A program made the translations under genes and the position numbers. The notes under the pieces were generated by a model, which was given only the letters and a program-made list of their open reading frames with translations, had not been told where the DNA came from and ran no database searches. Of a DNA stretch of 64,000 nucleotides, positions 27,788-38,876 are shown piece by piece (the first letter of the stretch is position 1; every line of letters begins with the position of its first letter). Origin of the DNA: Lysobacter capsici (GTDB lineage: Bacteria > Pseudomonadota > Gammaproteobacteria > Xanthomonadales > Xanthomonadaceae); assembly GCF_018732085.1 (NCBI RefSeq), contig NZ_CP076103.1, forward strand, positions 5,828,001 to 5,892,000, written 5' to 3'.

Positions 27788-28782
27788 CGCGGCGACACCG
27801 GCCGATGGACGCGGCGCAAGCCCGACAACGCCGGCAACGACAGCACCAGCACGATCGCCAGCAACACCGGCGCGGCGCGCCAGTTCAACGACAGCAGCGC
27901 GCCGCCGATCAGCATCAGCGTTGCCGCGCAGACGAAGGCGAAGGCGGGATAGCGCCACGCCGCTCGCACGAAGGCCCGCGGCGCGCGCGGCGTGCTGGCG
28001 AGCAAGCGGTCGGCGGCGACGGTCGCGGCGACGCAGCCGCGCACCACCAGGCTGAACCAGGCGATCGCGACGGCGATCAGCAGCACGCCCAGGCCGGCGG
28101 CGATCGCGGTCGAACTCGGCAGCGCCGCCAACACCGCGCCGACCATCCAGGCATGCCCGCCGCGGCGCCAGCGCAGCAAGGCGTCGCGGCGTTGCCAGTC
28201 GCTCAGATGCGGCAGGCGCGCGTCGTCGAGCCAGCGCAGGCCGAACAGCGGCAGGCGCGCACCTTCGCGCAGGCGATGACGCGGATAGCGGCGATGGCGA
28301 AGCGCCGAGATCAAACCGAACGACGCGCCGATGCCGAGCCCGCCGGCGACGATCCAACACGCGCTGCGAACCTGCACCGGCTCGCCACCGAACGCGATCA
28401 GCATCACCGCGCTGATGAGCATCGCCAGCAAGGTCGCCGCGAACGCGAGCACGATCAAGGTGCGGGTCGTGGCGGCCGGAGCGATCGGCGCGGCCGCCCA
28501 CCAGCCGTGCCGCAGCCGCTCATCCAGCGCGATCAAGCGGCCGCGTGCGAGCGCATAGGCCAGGGCGAGCGCGAGCAGCGCGAACGGCAACGGCAGCTGC
28601 GCGATCAGGCGCGGCACCGCGGCCGGCAGCATCGCCGCTTCGCTGCCGGACAGGCGCAGGCCGAGCGGCAGCAGGATCGACGAGGCCAGCAACGCGATCG
28701 CGCCGCGATTGCGCCGCCAACCGCCGCCGCGCGCGGCGGCGATGCGGGCCTGACTGAGCCAGGGATGCAAAAGAGCGGGCAT
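27784..28782 (-). CDS. ABC transporter membrane subunit (putative)
   Basis: 332 residues with about eight hydrophobic segments (for example ALLASSILLPLGLRL, LIVLAFAATLLAMLISAVML and VLLAIVLVLSLPALSGL). Between them are Arg-rich loops. It is translationally coupled to the ATPase gene that follows, which is the main reason to call it the permease. No family motif was recognised in the sequence, and there is no solute-binding protein gene nearby. This suggests an export function. Confidence 0.78.
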   Translation of the reverse strand: MPALLHPWLSQARIAAARGGGWRRNRGAIALLASSILLPLGLRLSGSEAAMLPAAVPRLIAQLPLPFALLALALAYALARGRLIALDERLRHGWWAAAPIAPAATTRTLIVLAFAATLLAMLISAVMLIAFGGEPVQVRSACWIVAGGLGIGASFGLISALRHRRYPRHRLREGARLPLFGLRWLDDARLPHLSDWQRRDALLRWRRGGHAWMVGAVLAALPSSTAIAAGLGVLLIAVAIAWFSLVVRGCVAATVAADRLLASTPRAPRAFVRAAWRYPAFAFVCAATLMLIGGALLSLNWRAAPVLLAIVLVLSLPALSGLRRVHRPVSPR

Positions 28783-28908
28783 GCGCGCTCCGGAAGGGAT
28801 GGAATCGGCGATCCGTCGAGTGCGTCAGTATCGTTGGTTTTCAGGAAGGCCTGCGCGGCAAGCGACCGGGAGCGGCTTATGGCGCCGATAGCCGGGCCGG
28901 GATCACGA

Positions 28909-29025
28909 ACCCTTCTCCCGCGTGCGGGAGAAGGTGGCCCGAAGGGCCGGATGAGGGCAGATGCGGCGCCGGTCTTCGCGTGCCCTCACCCCAACCCCTC
29001 TCCCGTAAACGGGAGAGGGGCTTTC
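28909..29025. repeat. Family D paired hairpin repeat
   Basis: Hairpins CCTTCTCCCGCGTGCGGGAGAAGG and CCCTCTCCCGTAAACGGGAGAGGG with CCGGATGAGGG between. It matches the composite at 10827-10923 and lies in the gap between the permease and nucleotidyltransferase genes. Confidence 0.85.
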
Positions 29026-29078
29026 AGTAGGTTTGATAAGGCCCGCATATTCTTTGCCAAGCAATGCAAAGCGCGCGC

Positions 29079-29897
29079 TCAGCGCGTCCCCGCCGCGCAG
29101 CGTCGCAGCAAGGTCTCGTTCAACGACACCTCGCCGGCCCAGACTTCAATCCCCGCCCAAGCCCGCTCGATCGCCGCGCTCACCGCGATGTCGTCGCCCA
29201 GATCGCCCTGATTCACCCGCTTGAACAAGGCCGTCGCGCCGTCCGGCCCGGGCAGGTCCGCGGCTTCGTCGAACATCGTCCCGGCCGACACGAACACATG
29301 CCGCTCGGCCAGGCCGATCAGGCAGGCCAGGTGCTGGGCGAATTCGGCGGCCAGCAGGGTCAGCGGCTTGCGCGCGAAACGATTGCGCAGCTTGCCGATC
29401 AGTTCGTACAGCTCGCCGACCACGATCTCCGACAACGCGCGATTGACCGCGTCGTCCTCCGGATGCGCGGCCAGCGCGCGCAGGGTCTCGACCAGAGTGC
29501 CGTGATCGGGCGCGATCCACAGCGCGCGCGCATGCACGAACTGGCCATGACTGAGCGCCCAGTCTTCCTCGACGCTGCGGGCGTAGTCCTCCACCGCGGT
29601 GCGCGAATACAGATTGACCTCGGCCTTGCCGCGGCCATGCACCCATTCCAGCGACTGATCGAAATCGATACCGAACGCGCCGTCGTCGAGCACCGCCCAC
29701 AGCTCCACGTCCGAATACGGGCCGTCGTCGTCGCGGGCGGTCGAACCGTACAGCGCCACCGCGAGCAGGCGCTCGCCGTGCTGCTCACGCAGTTGCTCGA
29801 CGATCGCGTCGACCAGTTCGCGGCGTTGTTCGCAGGTGACCGATTGGGGGCCGGCGAACAAGGTGTCGAGTTCGCCGCGAGGCAAGGCGTATTCCAT
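29079..29897 (-). CDS. ANT(4')-like nucleotidyltransferase (kanamycin nucleotidyltransferase family)
   Basis: 272 residues. The nucleotidyltransferase core is LYGSTARDDDGPYSDVEL at 49-66, with metal ligands D63 and E65. KAEVNLYS at 91-98 and VEEDWALSHGQF at 109-120 follow, and a helical C-terminal domain holds GELYELIGKLRN, where E165 and K169 match the catalytic pair of ANT(4'). The similarity to the aminoglycoside 4'-O-nucleotidyltransferase is strong across the whole length. The enzyme may modify aminoglycosides or another small molecule. No transposon or integron flanks it, so it looks like a resident chromosomal gene. The start at 29895-29897 is chosen over one 12 codons upstream. Confidence 0.85.
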   Translation of the reverse strand: MEYALPRGELDTLFAGPQSVTCEQRRELVDAIVEQLREQHGERLLAVALYGSTARDDDGPYSDVELWAVLDDGAFGIDFDQSLEWVHGRGKAEVNLYSRTAVEDYARSVEEDWALSHGQFVHARALWIAPDHGTLVETLRALAAHPEDDAVNRALSEIVVGELYELIGKLRNRFARKPLTLLAAEFAQHLACLIGLAERHVFVSAGTMFDEAADLPGPDGATALFKRVNQGDLGDDIAVSAAIERAWAGIEVWAGEVSLNETLLRRCAAGTR

Positions 29898-30036
29898 CCC
29901 GACTAGGTACCACGCGATGCACGAAGGCGGCAATTGCGCGATCCGGGCATTGCGACCGGGTGTGGAGAAATAGGCCGATACGAGCGATTCGCGTGCGTCG
30001 CCGTCGCAATGCCCGACGTGTGCGACGCGGTGGCGG

Positions 30037-30402
30037 TCATTGCGGCGGCGAAGCGAGTTCGCGCGCGTCGAGCCAGCCGTCGTGGTTGCGATCTTGTTTG
30101 CGAAACCGTTCGGCCAGGGTCAGGCGATGCTGCTCGCGGGTCAGCGCGGCGTGCGCGCCGCGGCCGCTGCGCGGCTGCTCCTGGGCATCGAGCACACCGT
30201 CGTGATTGGCATCCATCGCGTCGAAGGCGTAGCTCAGCCAGTCCTGGTATTCGATCAGCGAGATCCTGCCGTCGCCGTCGGCGTCCATGCGCGAGAGGTA
30301 ATCGCCGGTGGACGTGACCGGGCCCGCGGCCGGGGCCGCGACTTGGGCCGCGACCGCGGCGGGCAACAGGCACAGGGCGAAGGCGAGCGGGCGATACGGC
30401 AT
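30037..30402 (-). CDS. Exported EF-hand calcium-binding protein
   Basis: 121 residues. A signal peptide is at about 1-19 (ALCLLPAAVAAQ). Three EF-hand loops are visible: DADGDGRISLIE, DANHDGVLDAQE and DRNHDGWLDARE. Each has acidic residues at positions 1, 3, 5 and 12. Proteins of this type are common in Xanthomonadaceae, bind Ca2+ in the periplasm or outside, and have no enzyme domain. No partner gene is apparent. Confidence 0.86.
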   Translation of the reverse strand: MPYRPLAFALCLLPAAVAAQVAAPAAGPVTSTGDYLSRMDADGDGRISLIEYQDWLSYAFDAMDANHDGVLDAQEQPRSGRGAHAALTREQHRLTLAERFRKQDRNHDGWLDARELASPPQ

Positions 30403-30528
30403 GAACGCGGGACCGGGGGGAGACCTGGGGCGAAGGGTGAGGCCGCTGCGCGATGCGGGCAAGTAGGTGCGGCGATCGATCGTGCAATCGTTCGCATGCG
30501 CCCGCGCCAGCGTTGTCGCGGGCAATAA

Positions 30529-30556
30529 AAAACCCGCGCATCGCTGCGCGGGTTTT
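30529..30556 (-). terminator. Rho-independent terminator of the desaturase gene
   Basis: AAAACCCGCGCA (30529-30540) and TGCGCGGGTTTT (30545-30556) form a perfect 12-bp stem with a 4-base loop. On the reverse strand it is followed by more Ts, 22 bases past the desaturase stop. Confidence 0.82.
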
Positions 30557-30578
30557 CGTTGGCCGCCGATCGCCGCGC

Positions 30579-31784
30579 TCAGTGACGCGCCGGCGCCAGC
30601 GCATAGCCCTTGAGCCGCGCCGAGAACTGCTGCAGCGCCTGGATGCCGCTGGCTTCGGCTTCCACGCACCACGCGTGCAGACGCGACAAGGTGGCCTGGG
30701 CGTCGTGCGAACGGTCATCGAGCACCTGCGCCAGGCGCTGGCGGAAATCGGCCACCGTGGCCATGCGCGGACGCTCGTCGATCCAGTGCTGCAAACGCGC
30801 GCGCGCATCGCCGTCGAGCCAGCGGCCGCCATCGGCCAGGCCCTTGCGCAGGCGACGCGGCAGCGAGCGCATGCGATCGCCGGCGTGGCCGGCTTCCTCG
30901 CGCAGCGCCGGCAGGGTGACGTTGCGGTAGTAGTCGGTCATGGCCTGGAAGCGGATCGCCAGCAGCGCCTTGAGGGTTTCGCCGTCGGGCATGGCGATGT
31001 TCGGACGCACGTCCAGCGACGGCGCCACCCGCAGCACCTTGGCCAGGCGCAGCGCGCTCAGGCCGCGGATCACGGTCCAGCCGATGTCGAACTCCCACTT
31101 GCGCAGGGCGAACTTGGCCGAACTCGGGAACGCGTGGTGGTTGTTGTGCAGCTCTTCGCCGCCGATCCAGAAACCCCACGGGGTGAGGTTGGTCGCGGTG
31201 TCGGTGGTTTCGAAATTGCGATAACCCCACCAGTGGCCCAGGCCGTTGACCACGCCGGCGGCCCAGAACGGAATCCACACCATCTGCAGCGCCCAGATCG
31301 CCACGCCGGCGGCGCCGAACAGGGCGAAGCTCAGCACCAGCAGCAGCACCGGGCCCATGGTCGCGTGCGGGGTGTAGAGCTTGCGTTCGATCCAGTCGTC
31401 CGGGCAGCCCTTGCCGTACTTCTCGATGTCCTCGCGCTGCGCGCGCGCTTCGCGGTACAGCTCCACGCCGCGCCACATCACCGTGTCGATGCCCTTGAAC
31501 TGCGGGCTGTGCGGGTCCTCCTCGGTCTCGCACTTGGCGTGGTGCTTGCGATGGATCGCCGCCCACTCCTTGGTGATCATCGAGGTGGTGAGCCACGTCC
31601 AGAAGCGGAACACGTGCGCGAGCGCCGGATGGAAGTCGACCGAGCGGTGCGCCATCGAGCGGTGCAGGTACAAGGTCACCGACATGATCGTCAGCTGGGT
31701 CACCACCAGGAAATAGACGGCCAGTTCCCAGAAGCTGGCCTGGATCAGGCCACCGGCGAGGAAATCGATCAGAAACGCGGGCAT
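30579..31784 (-). CDS. Acyl-CoA (delta-9 type) fatty acid desaturase
   Basis: 401 residues. The three histidine boxes of membrane di-iron desaturases are present: H41xxxxH46 (HRSMAHR), H78xxHH (HRKHH, 78-82) and HNNHH at 213-217. At least four hydrophobic stretches lie between them. The enzyme introduces a cis double bond into acyl chains to keep membranes fluid. The C-terminal 130 residues, helical and Arg/Ala-rich, extend beyond the minimal core. The region upstream (31846-31876) is AT-rich for this genome, with two GACAGTT copies, and may hold the promoter. Confidence 0.93.
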   Translation of the reverse strand: MPAFLIDFLAGGLIQASFWELAVYFLVVTQLTIMSVTLYLHRSMAHRSVDFHPALAHVFRFWTWLTTSMITKEWAAIHRKHHAKCETEEDPHSPQFKGIDTVMWRGVELYREARAQREDIEKYGKGCPDDWIERKLYTPHATMGPVLLLVLSFALFGAAGVAIWALQMVWIPFWAAGVVNGLGHWWGYRNFETTDTATNLTPWGFWIGGEELHNNHHAFPSSAKFALRKWEFDIGWTVIRGLSALRLAKVLRVAPSLDVRPNIAMPDGETLKALLAIRFQAMTDYYRNVTLPALREEAGHAGDRMRSLPRRLRKGLADGGRWLDGDARARLQHWIDERPRMATVADFRQRLAQVLDDRSHDAQATLSRLHAWCVEAEASGIQALQQFSARLKGYALAPARH

Positions 31785-32094
31785 TGCGGACTCCAGGAGC
31801 GGCGAGGGTCCGGCGGCCGACGGTGAGACCGGCGGGGCCAGCAACGGACAGTTTGAACCAATTAAAAGACAGTTGTGCAGGAGGCGATCATGCCACCTGC
31901 CGGCCACCGTTCGCGCCGGTACGGCCGCAGGCCCTGCTCAGGCGTTTGTGATGGGGTCGTGGATTCCAACGGGCAAGCCGGGGCGAAGCGGGCACGGCTG
32001 AGCGGTTCAGGGGAATCGGGGCGGTTCGGGCCTCCTTGGACCCCTCCCTGGCGGGCGGTCCTGCCCCCCATATATCGGGATGCTTTCGGTGGCT

Positions 32095-32200
32095 CTTGCG
32101 GGAGGGAGCTTCAGCCCCGACTGCTTTTCGATCCGAGGCAGTGAAAGTTCGCCTCCCCCTGAGCGAAAAGCAGTCGGGGCTGAAGCTCCCTCCCACAAAA
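32095..32200. repeat. Inverted pair of family B repeats
   Basis: GCGGGAGGGAGCTTCAGCCCC (from about 32098) and its near-complement, ending at about 32198, flank a short spacer. Together they could fold into a hairpin with arms of about 35 bp. It fills part of the 424-bp gap between the divergently ending desaturase upstream region and the CHAD gene end. Nothing else was identified there. Confidence 0.85.
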
Positions 32201-32208
32201 AGCGCAGC

Positions 32209-33177
32209 TCAGTCCGCGCCCGCGCCCCCGCCCTCGGCGATCCGCACCCGCGCACCTTCCAGCTCGGCCTGGGCGAAACGCCTCAGCGCGGTCCGATCCT
32301 GCTTGCCGAACGGCGAGCGCTTGCCGCAGTGGTCCAGCAGCAGGTTCAGGTCCTGCGCCTCGCCGAGGCGTTCGATCTGGTGCTTGTCGAACTTCGGCGC
32401 GTCGCGGCCGAGCTTGGCGGTCTTCAAGGCGCGCTGCTGCTGCGACAGACGCCGCGCGCGCCGGCGCCAGCCGTGCCAGTCCTCGTCCTCGCCGCTGCGG
32501 CGCGCGTTTTCGGCCGCGCGCGCGACCCGCGCCAGGCTGACCACGACCGCCTCGCGCCAGTGCTCGGGTTGCAGCTGCGCCCACGGCAGAGCGCGCAAGC
32601 CCGCGCGCAACACCCGCAGCAGCGAGCGGCGCGCGCCCAGGTCAGGATCGTCGATGCGCGCCTCGCGCGCGGCCTGTGCGCGCGCGGTCGCGGCGCGACG
32701 GCGTGTGCGCGAGAGCAATGCGCGAGTTTCGGAATCGGTGTGTTGGCGCAGCAGGCGATCGAAGGTTTCGACCAGGGCATGCGCATCGCGCAAGGCGGAA
32801 AGGCCGTCGTTGAGCTTGCGCAGTTCGCGATCGATCAGGGCCGCGCCCGGCCCGAGCGCCGGCCCGCCCAAGGCCAGGGTCGCGCGGGCGCGGCGCAGGT
32901 TCTTGCGCGCCAGATGCACGCCGGCGTGAATACGGCTGCCGCGCCAGCCCAGCGCATCGAGCGCCTGATCGAGTTCGCGGGTGGCGAATGCGCGCAGGCG
33001 CAGGCCATGAGGTCGCGGCGGTGCCTCGACCGCCGAAGTGGGGTCGTCACCGCCGTCGGCGGTTGCGGCCGCGGCGCGCGGCGATTCGCGGTCGGGGCCG
33101 GCCTCCGAATCAGACCATTTACGCCGCCCGGATCGCGACCCGCTGGCGGCCTGTTCGGATTCGCTCGCCTGCGGCAT
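32209..33177 (-). CDS. CHAD domain protein
   Basis: 322 residues. An acidic and serine-rich, probably disordered N-terminus (about 1-60) is followed by an alpha-helical CHAD domain. Conserved basic patches are visible: HLARKNLRRARATL, LRKLNDGLSALRDAHAL, HGWRRRARRLSQQQRAL and LGEAQDLNLLL. CHAD domains bind polyphosphate through such Lys/Arg/His surfaces and are found with polyphosphate granules. There is no CYTH domain in this protein. The ATG at 33175-33177 lies 8 bases after GGGAG. It is divergent from mutM, with only 71 bp between the starts. Confidence 0.88.
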   Translation of the reverse strand: MPQASESEQAASGSRSGRRKWSDSEAGPDRESPRAAAATADGGDDPTSAVEAPPRPHGLRLRAFATRELDQALDALGWRGSRIHAGVHLARKNLRRARATLALGGPALGPGAALIDRELRKLNDGLSALRDAHALVETFDRLLRQHTDSETRALLSRTRRRAATARAQAAREARIDDPDLGARRSLLRVLRAGLRALPWAQLQPEHWREAVVVSLARVARAAENARRSGEDEDWHGWRRRARRLSQQQRALKTAKLGRDAPKFDKHQIERLGEAQDLNLLLDHCGKRSPFGKQDRTALRRFAQAELEGARVRIAEGGGAGAD

Positions 33178-33248
33178 CGCACCCACTCCCGGAATGGCGG
33201 CCCGCCCGGGAGGGCACAGGGCCTTGACCGGGATAGTACGCTGGGCAC

Positions 33249-34061
33249 ATGCCTGAATTACCTGAAGTCGAAACCACCCGACGCGGGCTCGCCCCGCACC
33301 TGGAAGGCCGCCGCGTGGTCACCGCGATCCTGCGCCGACCCGACCTGCGCTGGCCGATCCCGCTGGCGATCGAGGACACCCTGCCCGGCCAGCGCATCGA
33401 CGCGGTGCGCCGCCGCGCCAAGTACCTGCTGCTCGACACCGCGGCCGGCAGCGCGCTGCTGCACCTGGGCATGTCCGGCAGCCTGCGGGTGCTGCCGGCC
33501 GACACCCCGGTGCGCGCGCACGACCATGTCGACCTGCTGCTCGATTCCGATCACGTGCTGCGCTTCAACGACCCGCGCCGCTTCGGCTGCCTGCTGTGGC
33601 AGGCGCCAGGGCAGACCCACGAGTTGCTGCGCGATCTCGGCCCGGAGCCGCTGTCGGACGACTTCGACGGCGACTATCTGTTCGAACTCAGTCGCGGCCG
33701 CAAGGCGCCGGTGAAAACTTTTTTGATGGATCAGAAAGTCGTGGTCGGCGTCGGCAACATTTACGCGGCCGAAGCCTTGTTCGCCGCCGGCGTGTCGCCG
33801 TTGCGCGCCGCCGGCAAGGTCGCGCGCGAGCGCTACGTGCAACTGGCCGAATCGATCAAGACCATCCTGGGCTACGCGATCCAGCGCGGCGGCACGACCT
33901 TGCGCGACTTCATCAGCCCCGACGGCGCGCCGGGCTATTTCGAACAGGAACTGGCGGCCTACGGACGCGGCGGCGAACCCTGCCCACGCTGCGGCCGGCC
34001 GCTCAAACAGGCCAGCATCGGCCAGCGCACGACGGTGTGGTGCGGGCATTGCCAGCGTTGA
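33249..34061 (+). CDS. mutM: Formamidopyrimidine-DNA glycosylase MutM (Fpg)
   Basis: 270 residues. It begins PELPEVETTRRGL, so the proline that acts as the catalytic nucleophile is exposed after Met removal and the adjacent glutamate is present. A helix-two-turn-helix region is followed by the C-terminal zinc finger CPRCGRPL...CGHCQR. MutM removes 8-oxoguanine and formamidopyrimidines and nicks the abasic site. Confidence 0.97.
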   Translation: MPELPEVETTRRGLAPHLEGRRVVTAILRRPDLRWPIPLAIEDTLPGQRIDAVRRRAKYLLLDTAAGSALLHLGMSGSLRVLPADTPVRAHDHVDLLLDSDHVLRFNDPRRFGCLLWQAPGQTHELLRDLGPEPLSDDFDGDYLFELSRGRKAPVKTFLMDQKVVVGVGNIYAAEALFAAGVSPLRAAGKVARERYVQLAESIKTILGYAIQRGGTTLRDFISPDGAPGYFEQELAAYGRGGEPCPRCGRPLKQASIGQRTTVWCGHCQR

Positions 34062-34227
34062 TCGCGGTGGTGGCGCGGTGGTTGGATTTTGCGGCGGTGC
34101 GAAGCGGCGGGCGCCAACGCGCCCGCTGACAAAGCGGCCGTTTTTGCGGAAATACGCTGGTTTTTTGGGCGCAAGCATGGCGCTTGCGAGGGCGGAGCTT
34201 CGCTTGCATGAGAGCAGGCCCGGCTCT

Positions 34228-34346
34228 TGTGGGAGGGGCTTCAGCCCCGACGCTTTTCGTTCCGTTCGCAGCGAAGCATCGGGCTTTCCAGAAAAGACGC
34301 GGCGCTCCGAGCGAAAAGCGTCGGGGCTGAAGCCCCTCCCACAAAA
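34228..34346. repeat. Inverted pair of family B repeats after mutM
   Basis: TGTGGGAGGGGCTTCAGCCCC (starting 34228) and the reverse version ending 34346 flank a 50-bp core with GCTTTTCGTTCCGTTCGCA. It lies in a 609-bp gap before the sigma factor gene. The remainder holds degenerate copies of CGCCGCTCTC near 34400-34450 and a TATAGT hexamer at 34645-34650 that may belong to the sigma factor promoter. Confidence 0.85.
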
Positions 34347-34670
34347 GCCGCTCCCACAAGCGCAGGCCGCTTGCTCGAAGGTTCCGATCTCGATAAGCCG
34401 CGCTCGACGTCGCCGCTCTCCACAGCGCCGCTCTCGATGACGCCGCTCTCATCAAGCCGATCCCGCAGCGCCGCCCCACTCCCGCCGATGCCGCCCAACC
34501 GGCCTGTCATCCGAATGCGAGCACGTGCGTTAGCGTGACGGGGTATTTTCTGCGCCTGGGATTTCCAGGCGACACCGCCAAAATCCAGCCAGCGCAGGTG
34601 CGATTGGTGCCAAGCCTGTCGCTACCAAGGGAAGATGAACGCGCTATAGTCGCAAGGAGTCGAGGGGTAT

Positions 34671-35243
34671 ATGGCCGATAGCGCTGACATCACCATCCTG
34701 TTGGATGCCGCCCGCGAGGGCGATCGCGGTGCGCTCGATCGCGTGCTGGCGACGCTGTATCAGGAACTGCACACCATGGCCCGGCGCCAGTTGGCCGGCC
34801 AGCACGGGCAGACGTTGGACGCGACCGCGCTGGTGCACGAGGCCTATCTCAAACTGGTCGGCCGCCGCGAGGCGCAGTTCGACGATCGCGCGCACTTCTT
34901 CGCTTACGCCGCCTCGGCCATGCGCAGCGTGGTGGTCGACTACGCCCGTCAACGGCTCGCGCAAAAGCGCGGCGGCGATCTGCACCGGGTCACCGAATTG
35001 CCCGAAGATGTCGAAGGCGGCCTGCGCCTGGACGAAGACACCCTCGGCCTCGACACCGCGCTGACCAAGCTCGCCCAGGTCGATCAACGCCTGGCCCAGG
35101 TGGTCGAACTGCGCTATTTCGCCGGCCTGTCGGAGCTGGAAATCGCAGCGCTGCTGCAACGCTCCGAACGCAGCATCCGCCGCGACTGGCAGAAGGCCCG
35201 CCTGTTCCTGCTGGCCTCGCTGCAGGACGAGCCCAACCGCTGA
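34671..35243 (+). CDS. ECF-family RNA polymerase sigma factor
   Basis: 190 residues with sigma region 2 (HTMARRQLAGQ to VVDYARQRLAQKR) and region 4 (VELRYFAGLSELEIAALLQ, then SERSIRRDWQKARLFL). The GALDRVLATLYQELHTMA opening and LDATALVHEAYLKLV segment are typical of the ECF group that is encoded beside Ser/Thr kinases rather than anti-sigma factors. The kinase gene follows 125 bp downstream. Regulation by phosphorylation is suggested by this context. GAGGGG lies 3 bases before the ATG and AAGGAG 11 bases before. Confidence 0.92.
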   Translation: MADSADITILLDAAREGDRGALDRVLATLYQELHTMARRQLAGQHGQTLDATALVHEAYLKLVGRREAQFDDRAHFFAYAASAMRSVVVDYARQRLAQKRGGDLHRVTELPEDVEGGLRLDEDTLGLDTALTKLAQVDQRLAQVVELRYFAGLSELEIAALLQRSERSIRRDWQKARLFLLASLQDEPNR

Positions 35244-35368
35244 CGGCCGCGGTCGCGCCGATGATTCGCGCCGCGCGCCCGTCCGCCATGCGCATCGCCA
35301 TGCACGCCACCGCTCATTCCGCCGCCACGCAGTTTTCCGCCGCACTCCGCGCTCGGGCCTGATCGCGC

Positions 35369-38194
<2,826 letters not shown>

Positions 38195-38221
38195 CCGCCG
38201 CCGCGCCCACCGCGACGTCGC

Positions 38222-38764
38222 TCAGTCGATATCCACCGCGGGAATCAACATCAACAGATCGGTCACTCCGACATCCACCCCGGCCTGGGTCAACAAGGTG
38301 CTGACCTGGCCGCGGTGATGGGTCTGGTGATTGAAGAAGTGCATCACCAGGCCGCCGAAGCGCCGCCGCGACGCGACGCCCTTGGTGTTGGCGTAGGCGA
38401 GCACATGATCCAGATCGGCCTGGCTCAACTCGTCGACCCAGGCATCGATAAGAGCGTCGAGTCGTTCGCGCGCGGCCCGCAGCGACGGCAGATCCTCATG
38501 TGCGGTCGCGCGCAAGTCGCGCGGCGGCTCGCTCATCCGGAACGGTTCCAGCGCGGCGAAACCCGCGGGATGAGTAGCGAACCGATGCAACCAGATCGTA
38601 TCGGCGATCAGCAGATGGTTGAGCGTGCCGAGAATGGAGCCGAAGAACGCGCCACGGTCCTCGGCGATCGCCGCGGCCGGCAGGCGCGCGGCGGCGGCGT
38701 AAACCTGCTGGTTCATCCAGCGGTTGTAGGCGGCCATCAAGACCGCGTGTTCGCGCAGGTTCAT
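38222..38764 (-). CDS. DinB-family (DinB/YfiT superfamily) protein
   Basis: 180 residues forming a likely four-helix bundle. Histidines in LNHLLIADTIW and FFNHQTHHRGQ match the three-His metal site of the family, whose members include damage-inducible proteins and metal-dependent thiol S-transferases. The ATG at 38762-38764 follows GGAAG. An upstream TTG gives five more residues. Its own substrate is unknown. Confidence 0.9.
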   Translation of the reverse strand: MNLREHAVLMAAYNRWMNQQVYAAAARLPAAAIAEDRGAFFGSILGTLNHLLIADTIWLHRFATHPAGFAALEPFRMSEPPRDLRATAHEDLPSLRAARERLDALIDAWVDELSQADLDHVLAYANTKGVASRRRFGGLVMHFFNHQTHHRGQVSTLLTQAGVDVGVTDLLMLIPAVDID

Positions 38765-38876
38765 GCGGCGATCTTCCAAGATGCGATCCAGGCCTTCATC
38801 GGATCGCGATTACGACAACGAAGGCGGCGCGGTGGACCGACGCGGAGCGCGATCGTTTCCACAGCGAACTCATGGC

